64,000 bases of DNA from CAVYTF01 sp963708205 (GTDB lineage Bacteria > Bacteroidota > Bacteroidia > Chitinophagales > Chitinophagaceae): positions 930,001 to 994,000 of the forward strand of contig OY970196.1 of NCBI GenBank assembly GCA_963708205.1. The letters are read 5' to 3'. The number at the start of each line of letters is the position of its first letter. Position 1 is the stretch's first letter. Position numbers and translations under genes: made by a program. Positions 32,590-41,975 of this stretch are shown here, one piece after another. A model generated the notes under the pieces. The model saw only the letters and a program-made list of their open reading frames with translations. It ran no database searches and had not been told where the DNA came from.

Positions 32590-35445
32590 ATGAAAACAAA
32601 ACTACTATTACTGTTAATTATTGGCTTTTTAATGCTGCACAACAGCTATGCACAAAACCCATCAGCGGCAAAGCTTGCAAAGGCAAATGCACAACTTTCC
32701 AATCTCGTTGCACCAACAGCGGTAAATATAACCTTGGCACCGGGCATTGCAGATTCCTTAAGCCTTGGAAGCAAAGCATTCAAATGGAAGAACCTGAATA
32801 TAGACAATGTAGTATTTGCAGATAAATCTATCCAAACAACAGCCTTCAAACCTTATACAGCAGGTACAGGCATTAGCATCAGTGGTACTACTATTACCAA
32901 TACAGCTCCTGATAAAACTGTGGTATTAAATAATGGAACAGGTATTTCAATAACGGGTACTTATCCGAATTTTACAATTACTAATACTGGATCATCAGGA
33001 GGAGGAACATGGTCGCTAACGGGCAATGCAGGTACAACACCCGGCACAAATTTTATTGGCACAACAGATGCAAAATCTTTGGTATTTAAAGTAAATAATA
33101 CCCAGGCAGGTTTAATTGATTACAGTACCTATAATACAGGTACCAGAAACACTGCCTTTGGTGAGATAGCCTTGTATTCCAATACTTCAGGCATTGAAAA
33201 TACAGCAACAGGTTATGGCACACTTTATTCCAATACCACAGGTAATGATAACTCAGCACTTGGTAAATATGCCTTGTTTACCAATAACCAGGGGAGTTAT
33301 AATACAGCACTGGGATATAACGCGATGTTCTTTAATACGACTGGCGTTAATAACACAGCAACGGGAAGTCTTGCTCTTCAGAATAATACAACTGGTTATA
33401 ATAATACGGCTGATGGTGTTGAAGCGCTTTATTCCAATACTTCAGGCTATAGCAACGTAGCCGTTGGCGGCAGTGCTTTGTTAAACAATACAAGTGGAAC
33501 TCAATCGGTGGCAATTGGCGATTCTGCTTTGTTCCATTTAACCGGATCCGCTGGAAGCGGAAGTATTGCTGTAGGCAGTTGGGCGCTTTACAGCAATACA
33601 ACAGGATTTGGTAATACGGCAACAGGCACACAAGCGCTTTATGACAATACAACCGGAAGTCATAATACAGCAGGGGGTTATTTCTCGCTTAGCTTTAATA
33701 CCATCGGCAACAATAACACATCTTACGGCTATGAAGCACTCAACCGAAACACTACAGGGTATGATAATACAGCGATGGGTTATGATGCACTATGGGGAAA
33801 TACTACAGGCAGCCGCAATACAGGTATAGGGAAATATGCGCTTTATGCAAACAGTACAGGCGTTTCTAATGTAGCTATCGGCGATTCATCGCTCTATTCG
33901 AATACAAGCGGATCAGGCAATACCGCAACCGGTAGTTATGCATTAGGTTCAAATAATATCGGATATGAAAATACAGCAAATGGTGATGGTGCACTTTACT
34001 CAAATACAGCAGGCTCCTACAATACTGCTACAGGTTTTGAAACATTGTATCTAAATGTAAATGGCATTTCGAATACTGCAACAGGCACAGGAGCTCTTTA
34101 CAATAACGTTACCGGCAGCTACAATTCTGCTTTTGGGATGAATGCTCTCAGTTCAAACGAGGCAAGTAATAATACCGCGGTAGGTTATTTCTCTCTTTCT
34201 TTAAATACATCCGGAAACGATAATACGGCGCTTGGTGTTTCTGCCCTTTATTTTAATGTAGATGGAACTGATAATACTGCAGTAGGTCGTGAAGCGCTTT
34301 ATGGGAATAACGGTGGAACTAATAATACAGCGATTGGCAGCGGCGCCCTGTATTCAATAGCTGCTCAGGAAACAGGTAATACTGCATCAGGGTATCAATC
34401 ACTTTATAATAACGTAGCAAATTATAATACCGGTGTTGGAAATACAGCTCTTTATTATAATCAACAAGGCAACTATAACACAGCAGTGGGTGCATTCGCA
34501 TTGGAATCTGCAACTGCAGATGGTAATGTAGGTGTTGGATATGGTGCTGACGTTCAGGCTGGAGTTACAAACAGTGTAAATTTGGGAACAGGAATAACTA
34601 TAACTCATAGTAACGAGGATGTCATCGGCAACACTGCGAGCGTAGATTTGATTGGGCCAGTATATGTAGTGACAAGTGACGGCAGGTTTAAAAAAAATAT
34701 AAATGAAAATATTCCCGGGCTCAATTTTATCAATGCGTTACGTCCGGTTACTTTCCAGTATAAATCTGAAGAGTTACAAAAACATCAGGCAGGCAAAGAT
34801 TCAATTGCTGTTGCGATAGCAGATAAACTTAATTATACTGATGCAGAAAGTAAAATTCACACGGGTTTTATTGCACAGGAAGTACAAAATGTAATAGATA
34901 AACAGGGTTACAAAATGGATATCGTAAAAAAACCTGTAAACTCATCGGACAGTTATGGATTGTCGTACATGGAGTTTATCGCGCCAATGGTAAAATCAAT
35001 ACAGGAATTATCAACTCAAAACGATTCATTGAAAAGTACAAATAGTAACCAACAATCGTCAATAAACAATTTACAACAACAATTATCTGAATTAAAAGCA
35101 ATGGTTTTATCAATGCAGCAATGCAGCCCCTGCAATGCAGGAACGCAAAACAGTATTAACAGCAATTATGCCGTAATAACAGATGAAGCTTCTCTTGAAC
35201 AAAATGTACCCAATCCATTCAGCAACAGCACAACCATAAGATATACGCTGCCGCAGAAATATACTTCAGCAGCCATTATTGTAACAGATAAAACAGGCAA
35301 ATCATTAAAATCAATAACCATTGCGGGCAATGGGAAGGGCACATTGAATGTAGATGCCTCTACACTTTCAAATGGTGCTTACAGTTATTCTTTATTGATT
35401 GATGGAAAGCTGATCAGTACAAAACAAATGGTGCTGGCGAAATAA
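32590..35445 (+). CDS. S74 tail-fibre-like surface protein with type IX sorting domain (951 aa)
   Basis: The longest cluster member. Signal peptide (NSYAQ), NPSAAKLAKA stalk and GTGISISGTTITNTAPDKTV lead to WSLTGNAGT...NFIGTTDAKSLVFKVNN. More than twenty ~16-residue YadA-head-like repeats follow. S74 starts near residue 696 (VTSDGRFKKNI; TGFIAQEVQ; YGLSYMEFIAPMVK). Then come a coiled coil (INNLQQQLSELKAMVLSMQQ), a CSPC motif and a sorting domain (LEQNVPNPFSNSTTIRYTLP). Its first ~825 bp match the gene at 35570 with only three substitutions that I can see, and the 17 bp before both start codons (TCTAAACCCTTTTTAAC) are identical. The repeat count then differs, which suggests recombination between paralogues. 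Confidence 0.88.
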   Translation: MKTKLLLLLIIGFLMLHNSYAQNPSAAKLAKANAQLSNLVAPTAVNITLAPGIADSLSLGSKAFKWKNLNIDNVVFADKSIQTTAFKPYTAGTGISISGTTITNTAPDKTVVLNNGTGISITGTYPNFTITNTGSSGGGTWSLTGNAGTTPGTNFIGTTDAKSLVFKVNNTQAGLIDYSTYNTGTRNTAFGEIALYSNTSGIENTATGYGTLYSNTTGNDNSALGKYALFTNNQGSYNTALGYNAMFFNTTGVNNTATGSLALQNNTTGYNNTADGVEALYSNTSGYSNVAVGGSALLNNTSGTQSVAIGDSALFHLTGSAGSGSIAVGSWALYSNTTGFGNTATGTQALYDNTTGSHNTAGGYFSLSFNTIGNNNTSYGYEALNRNTTGYDNTAMGYDALWGNTTGSRNTGIGKYALYANSTGVSNVAIGDSSLYSNTSGSGNTATGSYALGSNNIGYENTANGDGALYSNTAGSYNTATGFETLYLNVNGISNTATGTGALYNNVTGSYNSAFGMNALSSNEASNNTAVGYFSLSLNTSGNDNTALGVSALYFNVDGTDNTAVGREALYGNNGGTNNTAIGSGALYSIAAQETGNTASGYQSLYNNVANYNTGVGNTALYYNQQGNYNTAVGAFALESATADGNVGVGYGADVQAGVTNSVNLGTGITITHSNEDVIGNTASVDLIGPVYVVTSDGRFKKNINENIPGLNFINALRPVTFQYKSEELQKHQAGKDSIAVAIADKLNYTDAESKIHTGFIAQEVQNVIDKQGYKMDIVKKPVNSSDSYGLSYMEFIAPMVKSIQELSTQNDSLKSTNSNQQSSINNLQQQLSELKAMVLSMQQCSPCNAGTQNSINSNYAVITDEASLEQNVPNPFSNSTTIRYTLPQKYTSAAIIVTDKTGKSLKSITIAGNGKGTLNVDASTLSNGAYSYSLLIDGKLISTKQMVLAK

Positions 35446-35569
35446 ATTAATGAATTATTTGATAAGCGTTTTCAAAGGGTTGCATTAAAAGAAATTTTAT
35501 GTCCTTTTGGTTGTAGGCTATAAAATAAATCATTCGATTTGAATTCAATGCATCTAAACCCTTTTTAAC

Positions 35570-38257
35570 ATGAAAACAAAACTACTATTACTGTTAATTA
35601 TTGGCTTTTTAATGCTGCACAACAGCTATGCACAAAACCCATCAGCGGCAAAGCTTGCAAAGGCAAATGCACAACTTTCCAATCTCGTTGCACCAACAGC
35701 GGTAAATATAACCTTGGCACCGGGCATTGCAGATTCCTTAAGCCTTGGAAGCAAAGCATTCAAATGGAAGAACCTGAATATAGACAATGTAGTATTTGCA
35801 GATAAATCTATCCAAACAACAGCCTTCAAACCTTATACAGCAGGTACAGGCATTAGCATCAGTGGTACTACTATTACCAATACAGCTCCTGATAAAACTG
35901 TGGTATTAAATAATGGAACAGGTATTTCAATAACGGGTACTTATCCGAATTTTACAATTACTAATACTGGATCATCAGGAGGAGGAACATGGTCGCTAAC
36001 GGGCAATGCAGGTACAACACCCGGCACAAATTTTATTGGCACAACAGATGCAAAATCTTTGGTATTTAAAGTAAATAATACCCAGGCAGGTTTAATTGAT
36101 TACAGTACCTATAATACAGGTACCAGAAACACTGCCTTTGGTGAGATAGCCTTGTATTCCAATACTTCAGGCATTGAAAATACAGCAACAGGTTATGGCA
36201 CACTTTATTCCAATACCACAGGTAATGATAACTCAGCACTTGGTAAATATGCCTTGTTTACCAATAACCAGGGGAGTTATAATACAGCACTTGGATATAA
36301 TGCAATGTTCTTTAATACGACTGGCGTTAATAACACAGCAACGGGAAGTCTTGCTCTTCAGAATAATACAACTGGTTATAATAATACGGCTGATGGATAT
36401 TCAGCTTTGTATTCAAATAACGGCGGAAATGGAAATACTGCAATTGGCTCTTCTGCATTGTATTCAAATACCTCAGGTACAAATAATACAGCAACAGGAG
36501 GCAACGCACTTCAAAGCAATTCAGGCGGATCCGAGAATGTGGCCGATGGATACGGGGCATTACAAAATGCAACAGGTAGCTATAACACAGGAACAGGCAG
36601 CTTTTCTCTTTATGCTTCAACAGGGAATAACAACACGGCAAATGGCTTTGAAGCGCTATTTGCAAATACAACCGGAATTAACAATACTGCGCTAGGAAAT
36701 TCATCTCTTTGGGCAAATACTACAGGTAATACAAACACATCTGTTGGAAATAAAGCCTTATTTAATAATGCAAGTGGGCGTGATAATATTGCACTGGGGG
36801 CAGCAGCTTTGTTTTCCAATACTACGGGCATTTATAATTTGGCAATCGGAGATTCTTCCCTGCTTAATTTCGTACCTGATTTCTCACCAAACTCCTGGAC
36901 TATACCAGACATTGGCATTGGCACCTTTACTCTTTACAATAATACGACCGGATTTGGAAATATTGCTTGTGGATATAGTGCTTTAGCTGGTAATATAACG
37001 GGAACCGATAACCTTAAAATTGGTAATTCTTTGTTTTATGCCGGAATTGACGAGAATCAAACAGGAAGTAATAACACCTTTGTTGGGAACGAGTATCGTT
37101 TTGCTGAGATAGGAGGCGCCTACATACCTTATGTAGGAACTTTAAGTGCGCCAATAAATTATGGCGGATATCCAAACGGAAACGTAAATTATAACACCGG
37201 CTTTGGAAGTTCAGCATTAGGCCCGCTAAACGGAGATGGCAATACAGGAATTGGATTTTTAGCAGGAAACAGTGACGCTGTGTTCGATCTGCCAACTACG
37301 AAACCGGATTATCACTATTGCACCTATGTCGGTTACTCTACGTATAGTTCTTTATCCAGTGAAACAAATTCTACAGCCATTGGCAATGCAGCCATTGTGG
37401 ATGCCAGCAATAAAGTAAGAATTGGCAATACAAGCATCACCAGTATAGGAGGTCAGGTAGGATGGACTACTTTCTCAGACGGAAGATTCAAAGAAAATAT
37501 TAAGGAAGATGTAAAAGGCCTTGAATTTATCAATTTACTAAAACCAATTACTTATACAGTTAATGTGCAAGGTTTAAACGCCTATTACGAAAAAAATCGA
37601 CGACATGATATTGCTTATGACAAGATGAAATCATTTATGAATGGTTCAGAAGTAGAAGCTTCAAAAATTATTTATAATGGCTTTATTGCGCAGGATGTTG
37701 AGGATGCTGCCAACAAACTCAGCTATAACTTTAGCGGTGTTGATAAGCCCAAAACTAAAGACGGACTGTATGGTTTACGTTATGCAGATTTTGTAGTGCC
37801 CTTGGTAAAAGCAGTGCAGGAACTATCAACTCAAAATGATTCTTTAAAAAGTATTGTTGCACCGTTGCAAGCAACTGTTACTTCCCTGCAGCAGCAACTG
37901 AATCAGCTTAAAACAATGGTTTTATCTATGCAGCAATGCAGTCCCTGCAATGCAGGCACGCAAAGCATCACTAACAATTATGCAGTAATAACAGATGAAG
38001 CTTCATTAGAGCAAAACATTCCCAATCCATTCAGCAGCAGCACAACCATAAGATATACATTGCCCCAGAAATATACTTCAGCAGCTATTATTGTAACAGA
38101 TAAAACAGGAAAAAAATTGAAAACCATTTCCGTTTCAGGCAATGGCAAAGGAACTTTGAATGTAGATGCATCTACCCTTTCATCAGGAGCATATAGTTAT
38201 TCTTTATTGATTGATGGAAAATTGATCAGCACAAAACAAATGGTGCTGGCGAAGTAG
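35570..38257 (+). CDS. S74 tail-fibre-like surface protein with type IX sorting domain (895 aa)
   Basis: The first ~275 residues are practically identical to the 951-residue neighbour, then the head repeats diverge (DGYSALYSNNGGNGNTAIGS onward). About two-thirds in, a less repetitive insert (NFVPDFSPNSWTIPDIGIGT; NLKIGNSLFYAGIDENQTGS) interrupts the repeats. S74 starts near residue 635 (FSDGRFKENIKEDV; NGFIAQDVE; YGLRYADFVVPLVK), followed by a coiled coil, CSPC and a sorting domain. The last codons and the sequence after the stop match the 28656 gene. The gene therefore has a front like one paralogue and a tail like another. Confidence 0.88.
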   Translation: MKTKLLLLLIIGFLMLHNSYAQNPSAAKLAKANAQLSNLVAPTAVNITLAPGIADSLSLGSKAFKWKNLNIDNVVFADKSIQTTAFKPYTAGTGISISGTTITNTAPDKTVVLNNGTGISITGTYPNFTITNTGSSGGGTWSLTGNAGTTPGTNFIGTTDAKSLVFKVNNTQAGLIDYSTYNTGTRNTAFGEIALYSNTSGIENTATGYGTLYSNTTGNDNSALGKYALFTNNQGSYNTALGYNAMFFNTTGVNNTATGSLALQNNTTGYNNTADGYSALYSNNGGNGNTAIGSSALYSNTSGTNNTATGGNALQSNSGGSENVADGYGALQNATGSYNTGTGSFSLYASTGNNNTANGFEALFANTTGINNTALGNSSLWANTTGNTNTSVGNKALFNNASGRDNIALGAAALFSNTTGIYNLAIGDSSLLNFVPDFSPNSWTIPDIGIGTFTLYNNTTGFGNIACGYSALAGNITGTDNLKIGNSLFYAGIDENQTGSNNTFVGNEYRFAEIGGAYIPYVGTLSAPINYGGYPNGNVNYNTGFGSSALGPLNGDGNTGIGFLAGNSDAVFDLPTTKPDYHYCTYVGYSTYSSLSSETNSTAIGNAAIVDASNKVRIGNTSITSIGGQVGWTTFSDGRFKENIKEDVKGLEFINLLKPITYTVNVQGLNAYYEKNRRHDIAYDKMKSFMNGSEVEASKIIYNGFIAQDVEDAANKLSYNFSGVDKPKTKDGLYGLRYADFVVPLVKAVQELSTQNDSLKSIVAPLQATVTSLQQQLNQLKTMVLSMQQCSPCNAGTQSITNNYAVITDEASLEQNIPNPFSSSTTIRYTLPQKYTSAAIIVTDKTGKKLKTISVSGNGKGTLNVDASTLSSGAYSYSLLIDGKLISTKQMVLAK

Positions 38258-38515
38258 ATAATGGCAAAACTAAACAGGAAAACCGGAACCTGAAAAATAT
38301 TGCAAATTGAGTTTCGTTGGAGAATTCCTAAATAAATATCATTTGTGCGACAGAAGTTAGCTTTGCAACACATCACGACTTTCAAAAATCATTCGCTGCT
38401 TATGAGGCTAAAAACTCCGGTTATAACCGCTGCACCACCGCTTTGCTGAACCAGGCAGTTATACCCGTTAATGAGTGTTGTATCTGGCGCTTAATAAAAG
38501 TCATTAAATAATAAA
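38258..38515. repeat. Copy of the 30216 intergenic segment, then unassigned spacer
   Basis: The first ~110 bp repeat the sequence after the gene ending at 30215. The CTTTGCAACACATCACGACT stretch at about 38361 matches 30311. The rest, to the terminator at 38516, holds a short CGGTTATAACCG palindrome (38420-38431) and no gene that I can support. Confidence 0.6.
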
Positions 38516-38538
38516 GGCGGAGAATAGTATTCTCCGCC
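38516..38538. terminator. Bidirectional terminator hairpin (GGCGGAGAAT)
   Basis: GGCGGAGAAT-AGT-ATTCTCCGCC is a perfect 10-bp stem. On the minus strand it is followed by TTTATT and ends the PPC-repeat gene. On the plus strand it is followed by TTGTATTT. A damaged copy lies at about 41114-41140. Confidence 0.8.
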
Positions 38539-38567
38539 TTGTATTTAAAAGTTAGTGATTGGTTTAA

Positions 38568-41006
38568 CTATTTCGCAATAATCACTTTATGAACAGAAAC
38601 TGTTCCATCTTCTTTTATTATCTGAAGCATATAAATGCCGCCAGGTAATCTGCTTACATCAACATTCATTGTTTCGGCAGCATTTGAATTTTCTGCACTC
38701 CAAACAATTTTACCCGATACATCTTTCAATGCTAGCAATACTTTTCCTTCTGTTTTTGCATCTGTATTACCCAATCTTATATGCAACTGAGAAGATGCAG
38801 GGTTTGGATAAATTGCAATACCATTGATTGAATTAGGATTACCATTATTAAATTGGTTTGAATAAATACTGCCGTCATCTGCTGTTGCAGTGGTAGTAAA
38901 TGAAGAGCCTTGGACATAACCACTCATAACTGCATATCCGTTTGAAGAATCCACTGCTTCTACTCCCCAATCATAAGTTGTGGATGGACTAAGATTTTTC
39001 AAAATATAGCTGCCGCTATTCGTTGCAGCTGCATAGCTCCAGGGGCTTGTTCTGTCTACGCGATACTCGATAGAGTCTGAAGTTGCGCATATTGCAGGTG
39101 TCCAGTTAAGTTTAGCCTGCGTACTCTTGATGTTCGATACATTCAATGCTGTTGGCAATGGAAGCATTATTGTAACAACATCGCTCGTCGAATGAGCTTT
39201 ACCCGTTGCGCCATCTCCATAGACTATTGCATAGTAAGAACCTGCAGGAAGATCGTTGAATACGGCATTGCCATTAGTTGTGATTGAATTGCCATATTTT
39301 TTTCCGAAATCATACAACTGCACACTGTAAGGTGAATGGCTCTTTTTGCATTTAAAAGTTATTGAACCTGTAGAGTCACAATTAGCTGCACTGTCTGCTG
39401 AAGTCAAAGATATCTTCGCTTTATCCACTTGCGTGAATGAATCCAGAAGGGAATACGCTTCAAAATCATTTGAATTGTATTGGGTTATTTTTATGTAATA
39501 ATAACCTTCTGATAAACTTATAAGGTTTACCACATCTGAGGTTTCATGACCAAAAGTTGTTTGATAAATTGAAGAAGAACTTGTGTCTTTATATACATAA
39601 AAATTTACATAATCCACTGTTCCGTCGCTCAAATGAGGGAGGTGGTTGAGCGTTAGCGATAAATTACCTGAACCTGTATAATTTATTTTAAACCAATCAG
39701 TAGTATCTCTTACATTCTTATAATAAAATCCGAAATGACCTTGTGTTGCTTCGTTTGCAGGAATTGTTTTTGCCTCGGCTGCATATCCATTAGGTTCATC
39801 AGAACTGTCCGCAGCATATTGATAGGTAAACAAACTATCTGCAAGTTTATAAGAAACATAATCATTGGTATTATACTGGTACATTCTTACATAATAAGTA
39901 CCTTTTGCCAAACCATCAATCGTATAACTGTTTGTAGTATTTGAACCAATGGTATTGGAGCTTAAAACAGTCGTTCCGTTATTATCATACAAAGTATAAT
40001 TTATATAGGCATTTAATGTGCTTGGTTCAGTTGTGATAGTTAGCCTTATCATACCATCAGTATTAGTAGTTAACCTATACCAATCAGAACTATCGCGTAA
40101 ATTTTTGTAATAATAACCGATATGGCCTGTTACTATACTGTTTAACGTAAGAATATCCGCTGTTGCCTTTGAATTATTGGGCTCCAGATCATTGGCAACA
40201 GGAGCAGGAATTAAGGTATCTGCAAGAGAGTATGAAGCATACCCTCCATTATTGTAATTATACGGAACTATTTTTATGTAATAAGTGCCTGCTGCAAGCC
40301 CATCTGTATTTAATACAGAAGCAGTGCCTACAGAAGCTGTGCCGCTGTTTAACTGTGTTATTCCGTCATTATCATAGAGGATATAATTAACGTAATCATT
40401 ATTTGAAGTAGGATAATCAGTAAGAGTAAGCCGCAGCAAACCATCAGAAGTGGTTGTTACTTTATATTCGTCTGCACTGTCGCGGTGATTGTTATAATAA
40501 TAGCTTAAATGCCCTGTCGTCCTTCCATTCAGCGCAAGAGTCAGAGCAGTAGATCGGGAACTGTCAGGCTCCATATCATTGGCAACAGGAGCTGGAGTTA
40601 AAGTATTTGATAAGGAATAGGTTGCCGTATCTCCCGAATTATATCCCTGGATTTTGACGTAGTAAGTTCCGGCAGCAAGACCATCAGTAGATATTGTTAC
40701 TGAATTATTGGTTGTTGCAGTACCGCTGTTTAACTGAGTTACTCCATCATTATCATAAAAATAAATATTTACATAATCAGCATTACTAAAATCTGTAAGC
40801 GTTATATCCAACCTGCCATCGGAGGTAGTGGATACTTTATACCAATCCACGTCACCTGAAGGATTAATAACGCCATTATTTTTGCCATTTAGCGGCAATG
40901 TATTAGCTGTGTTGCGCGTATTGTTTGGTTCTGTTTCATTTGCTTTTGCTGCGTGCCAGCCAAAAACACAGAATATAAAAGCAGTAAGTAAAAGTTTTTG
41001 TTTCAT
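38568..41006 (-). CDS. Secreted PPC-repeat protein with FN3 and type IX sorting domain
   Basis: The 812-residue protein starts MKQKLLLTAFIFCVFGWHAA. An upstream ATG at 41051 would only add residues before this signal peptide. It contains four pre-peptidase C-terminal (PPC) beta-sandwich units, each beginning ETEPNNT, DMEPDSS, DLEPNNS or SSDEPNG and holding DWYKV/DEYKV/DWYRL/DWFKI. A fibronectin type III domain follows (PTALNVSNIKSTQAKLNW; LSPSTTYDWGVEAVD). It ends in a type IX sorting domain (IYPNPASSQLHIRLG...VHKVIIAK). No protease or other catalytic domain is visible, so it probably binds ligands at the surface. Another sorting-domain end with its terminator lies in ruins just upstream (41114-41193). 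Confidence 0.88.
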   Translation of the reverse strand: MKQKLLLTAFIFCVFGWHAAKANETEPNNTRNTANTLPLNGKNNGVINPSGDVDWYKVSTTSDGRLDITLTDFSNADYVNIYFYDNDGVTQLNSGTATTNNSVTISTDGLAAGTYYVKIQGYNSGDTATYSLSNTLTPAPVANDMEPDSSRSTALTLALNGRTTGHLSYYYNNHRDSADEYKVTTTSDGLLRLTLTDYPTSNNDYVNYILYDNDGITQLNSGTASVGTASVLNTDGLAAGTYYIKIVPYNYNNGGYASYSLADTLIPAPVANDLEPNNSKATADILTLNSIVTGHIGYYYKNLRDSSDWYRLTTNTDGMIRLTITTEPSTLNAYINYTLYDNNGTTVLSSNTIGSNTTNSYTIDGLAKGTYYVRMYQYNTNDYVSYKLADSLFTYQYAADSSDEPNGYAAEAKTIPANEATQGHFGFYYKNVRDTTDWFKINYTGSGNLSLTLNHLPHLSDGTVDYVNFYVYKDTSSSSIYQTTFGHETSDVVNLISLSEGYYYIKITQYNSNDFEAYSLLDSFTQVDKAKISLTSADSAANCDSTGSITFKCKKSHSPYSVQLYDFGKKYGNSITTNGNAVFNDLPAGSYYAIVYGDGATGKAHSTSDVVTIMLPLPTALNVSNIKSTQAKLNWTPAICATSDSIEYRVDRTSPWSYAAATNSGSYILKNLSPSTTYDWGVEAVDSSNGYAVMSGYVQGSSFTTTATADDGSIYSNQFNNGNPNSINGIAIYPNPASSQLHIRLGNTDAKTEGKVLLALKDVSGKIVWSAENSNAAETMNVDVSRLPGGIYMLQIIKEDGTVSVHKVIIAK

Positions 41007-41113
41007 AAAATAGATTAAATATTTTGAATAAGGTACTTGAAATATGCACAAATTTTAAGCAATTAAAATTTATAAACAATACTTAATTTGTATTAGTGAG
41101 ATTAAATTTAAAA

Positions 41114-41193
41114 AAAGGCGAAAAGTATTATTTTCCGCCCTTTTATTTAAAAGTTAGTGATTGGTTTAGCTATTTTGCAATGATTACTTTTAG
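41114..41193 (-). pseudogene. Remnant of a type IX client gene 3' end and its terminator
   Basis: On the minus strand 41193-41170 reads LKVIIAK followed by TAG, the same ending as the neighbouring PPC gene. About 30 bp beyond, a decayed GGCGGAAAAT...TTTTCGCC hairpin matches the terminator at 38516. Around 60 bp of the flank are near identical to 38525-38590. Nothing recognisable remains upstream of the last codons. The rest of the gene was apparently lost next to the second EamA copy. Confidence 0.6.
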
Positions 41194-41250
41194 GTAATTT
41201 TTCCTGATGTAACAATTTTACTAGAATACTGTACTTATAAAAATAAAACT

Positions 41251-41664
41251 ATGTGGTGGATCTATGCTTTACTCTCTGCATTGTTTGCAGCCATGACAGC
41301 CATCTTTGCTAAGGTTGGCATTAAAGGTGTTGATACGGATTTGGCAACGGCAGTTAGAACGGTTGTGATCTTAATTCTTGCCTGGGGCATTGCTCTTTTC
41401 AGAGGAGGCGCAGGAACTATACATACCTTATCAAAGCAAAATATTATTTTTTTATGCTTATCCGGAATAGCAACCGGGCTTTCATGGATATTTTATTTCA
41501 AAGCATTGCAATCAGGAAGGGTTTCACAGGTTGCACCTGTTGATAAAATGAGCGTGGCTATTGCCATTATATTATCTGTAATATTTCTTGGTGAACCTTT
41601 AACTTTAAAAACAGTTATTGGTGCATCTCTTATTATCGGCGGCACATTGGTGTTGATATTTTAA
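41251..41664 (+). CDS. Half-size EamA/DMT-family transporter, copy 2
   Basis: The encoded protein is identical to that at 31107-31520, residue for residue over all 137 positions. The seven nucleotide differences are all silent (for example GAC ACT versus GAT ACG, TTT versus TTC, AAA versus AAG). Similarity begins at the start codon and ends within about 10 bp of the stop. Upstream lies the remnant of a type IX client gene, so this copy probably arrived later or replaced that gene. Two identical half-size transporters 10 kb apart could be redundant or dosage-related. Confidence 0.9.
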   Translation: MWWIYALLSALFAAMTAIFAKVGIKGVDTDLATAVRTVVILILAWGIALFRGGAGTIHTLSKQNIIFLCLSGIATGLSWIFYFKALQSGRVSQVAPVDKMSVAIAIILSVIFLGEPLTLKTVIGASLIIGGTLVLIF

Positions 41665-41975
41665 TGCAAATAAGAAGTTATTATCGAAGCGTATTCTATT
41701 TAAAATTCAAAGCCCTGCGTAGCGGAGTCTCTAACTACATCATTGTGTTTGCAAATAACTAATTTGCTTTCCAATCTTCGTTAATGTGAAATGAGTAAAG
41801 TCAGCATCGCAACCCTCACAACTTTCGACATTTGCTAAGTTAGTGAATTGGTTGATGACGCAGGGTATCATGCTGCACACAAAGCTATGCTATCAAGATC
41901 CTGCTACGACAGAATCAATTAGTAATTAAAAGAAAGTAATTCAAATCTTATCTATTTTTATCAAAAGGCTTTTAA
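41665..41975. other. Intergenic region with dispersed repeat, no gene
   Basis: The segment at about 41805-41866 (CTTTCGACATTTGCTAAG, then TTAGTGAATTGGTTGATG) repeats the sequence at about 30330-30363. GCAGGGTATC at about 41861 resembles the GCAGGGTCT palindromes found elsewhere. No coding frame or promoter of note was seen. Confidence 0.55.

Noticed and set aside
26518..38257. S74/tail-fibre cluster as a prophage
   Set aside because: All four proteins have secretion signals and type IX sorting domains, and no phage structural, replication, integrase or lysis gene is present. They are host surface proteins with phage-like domains.
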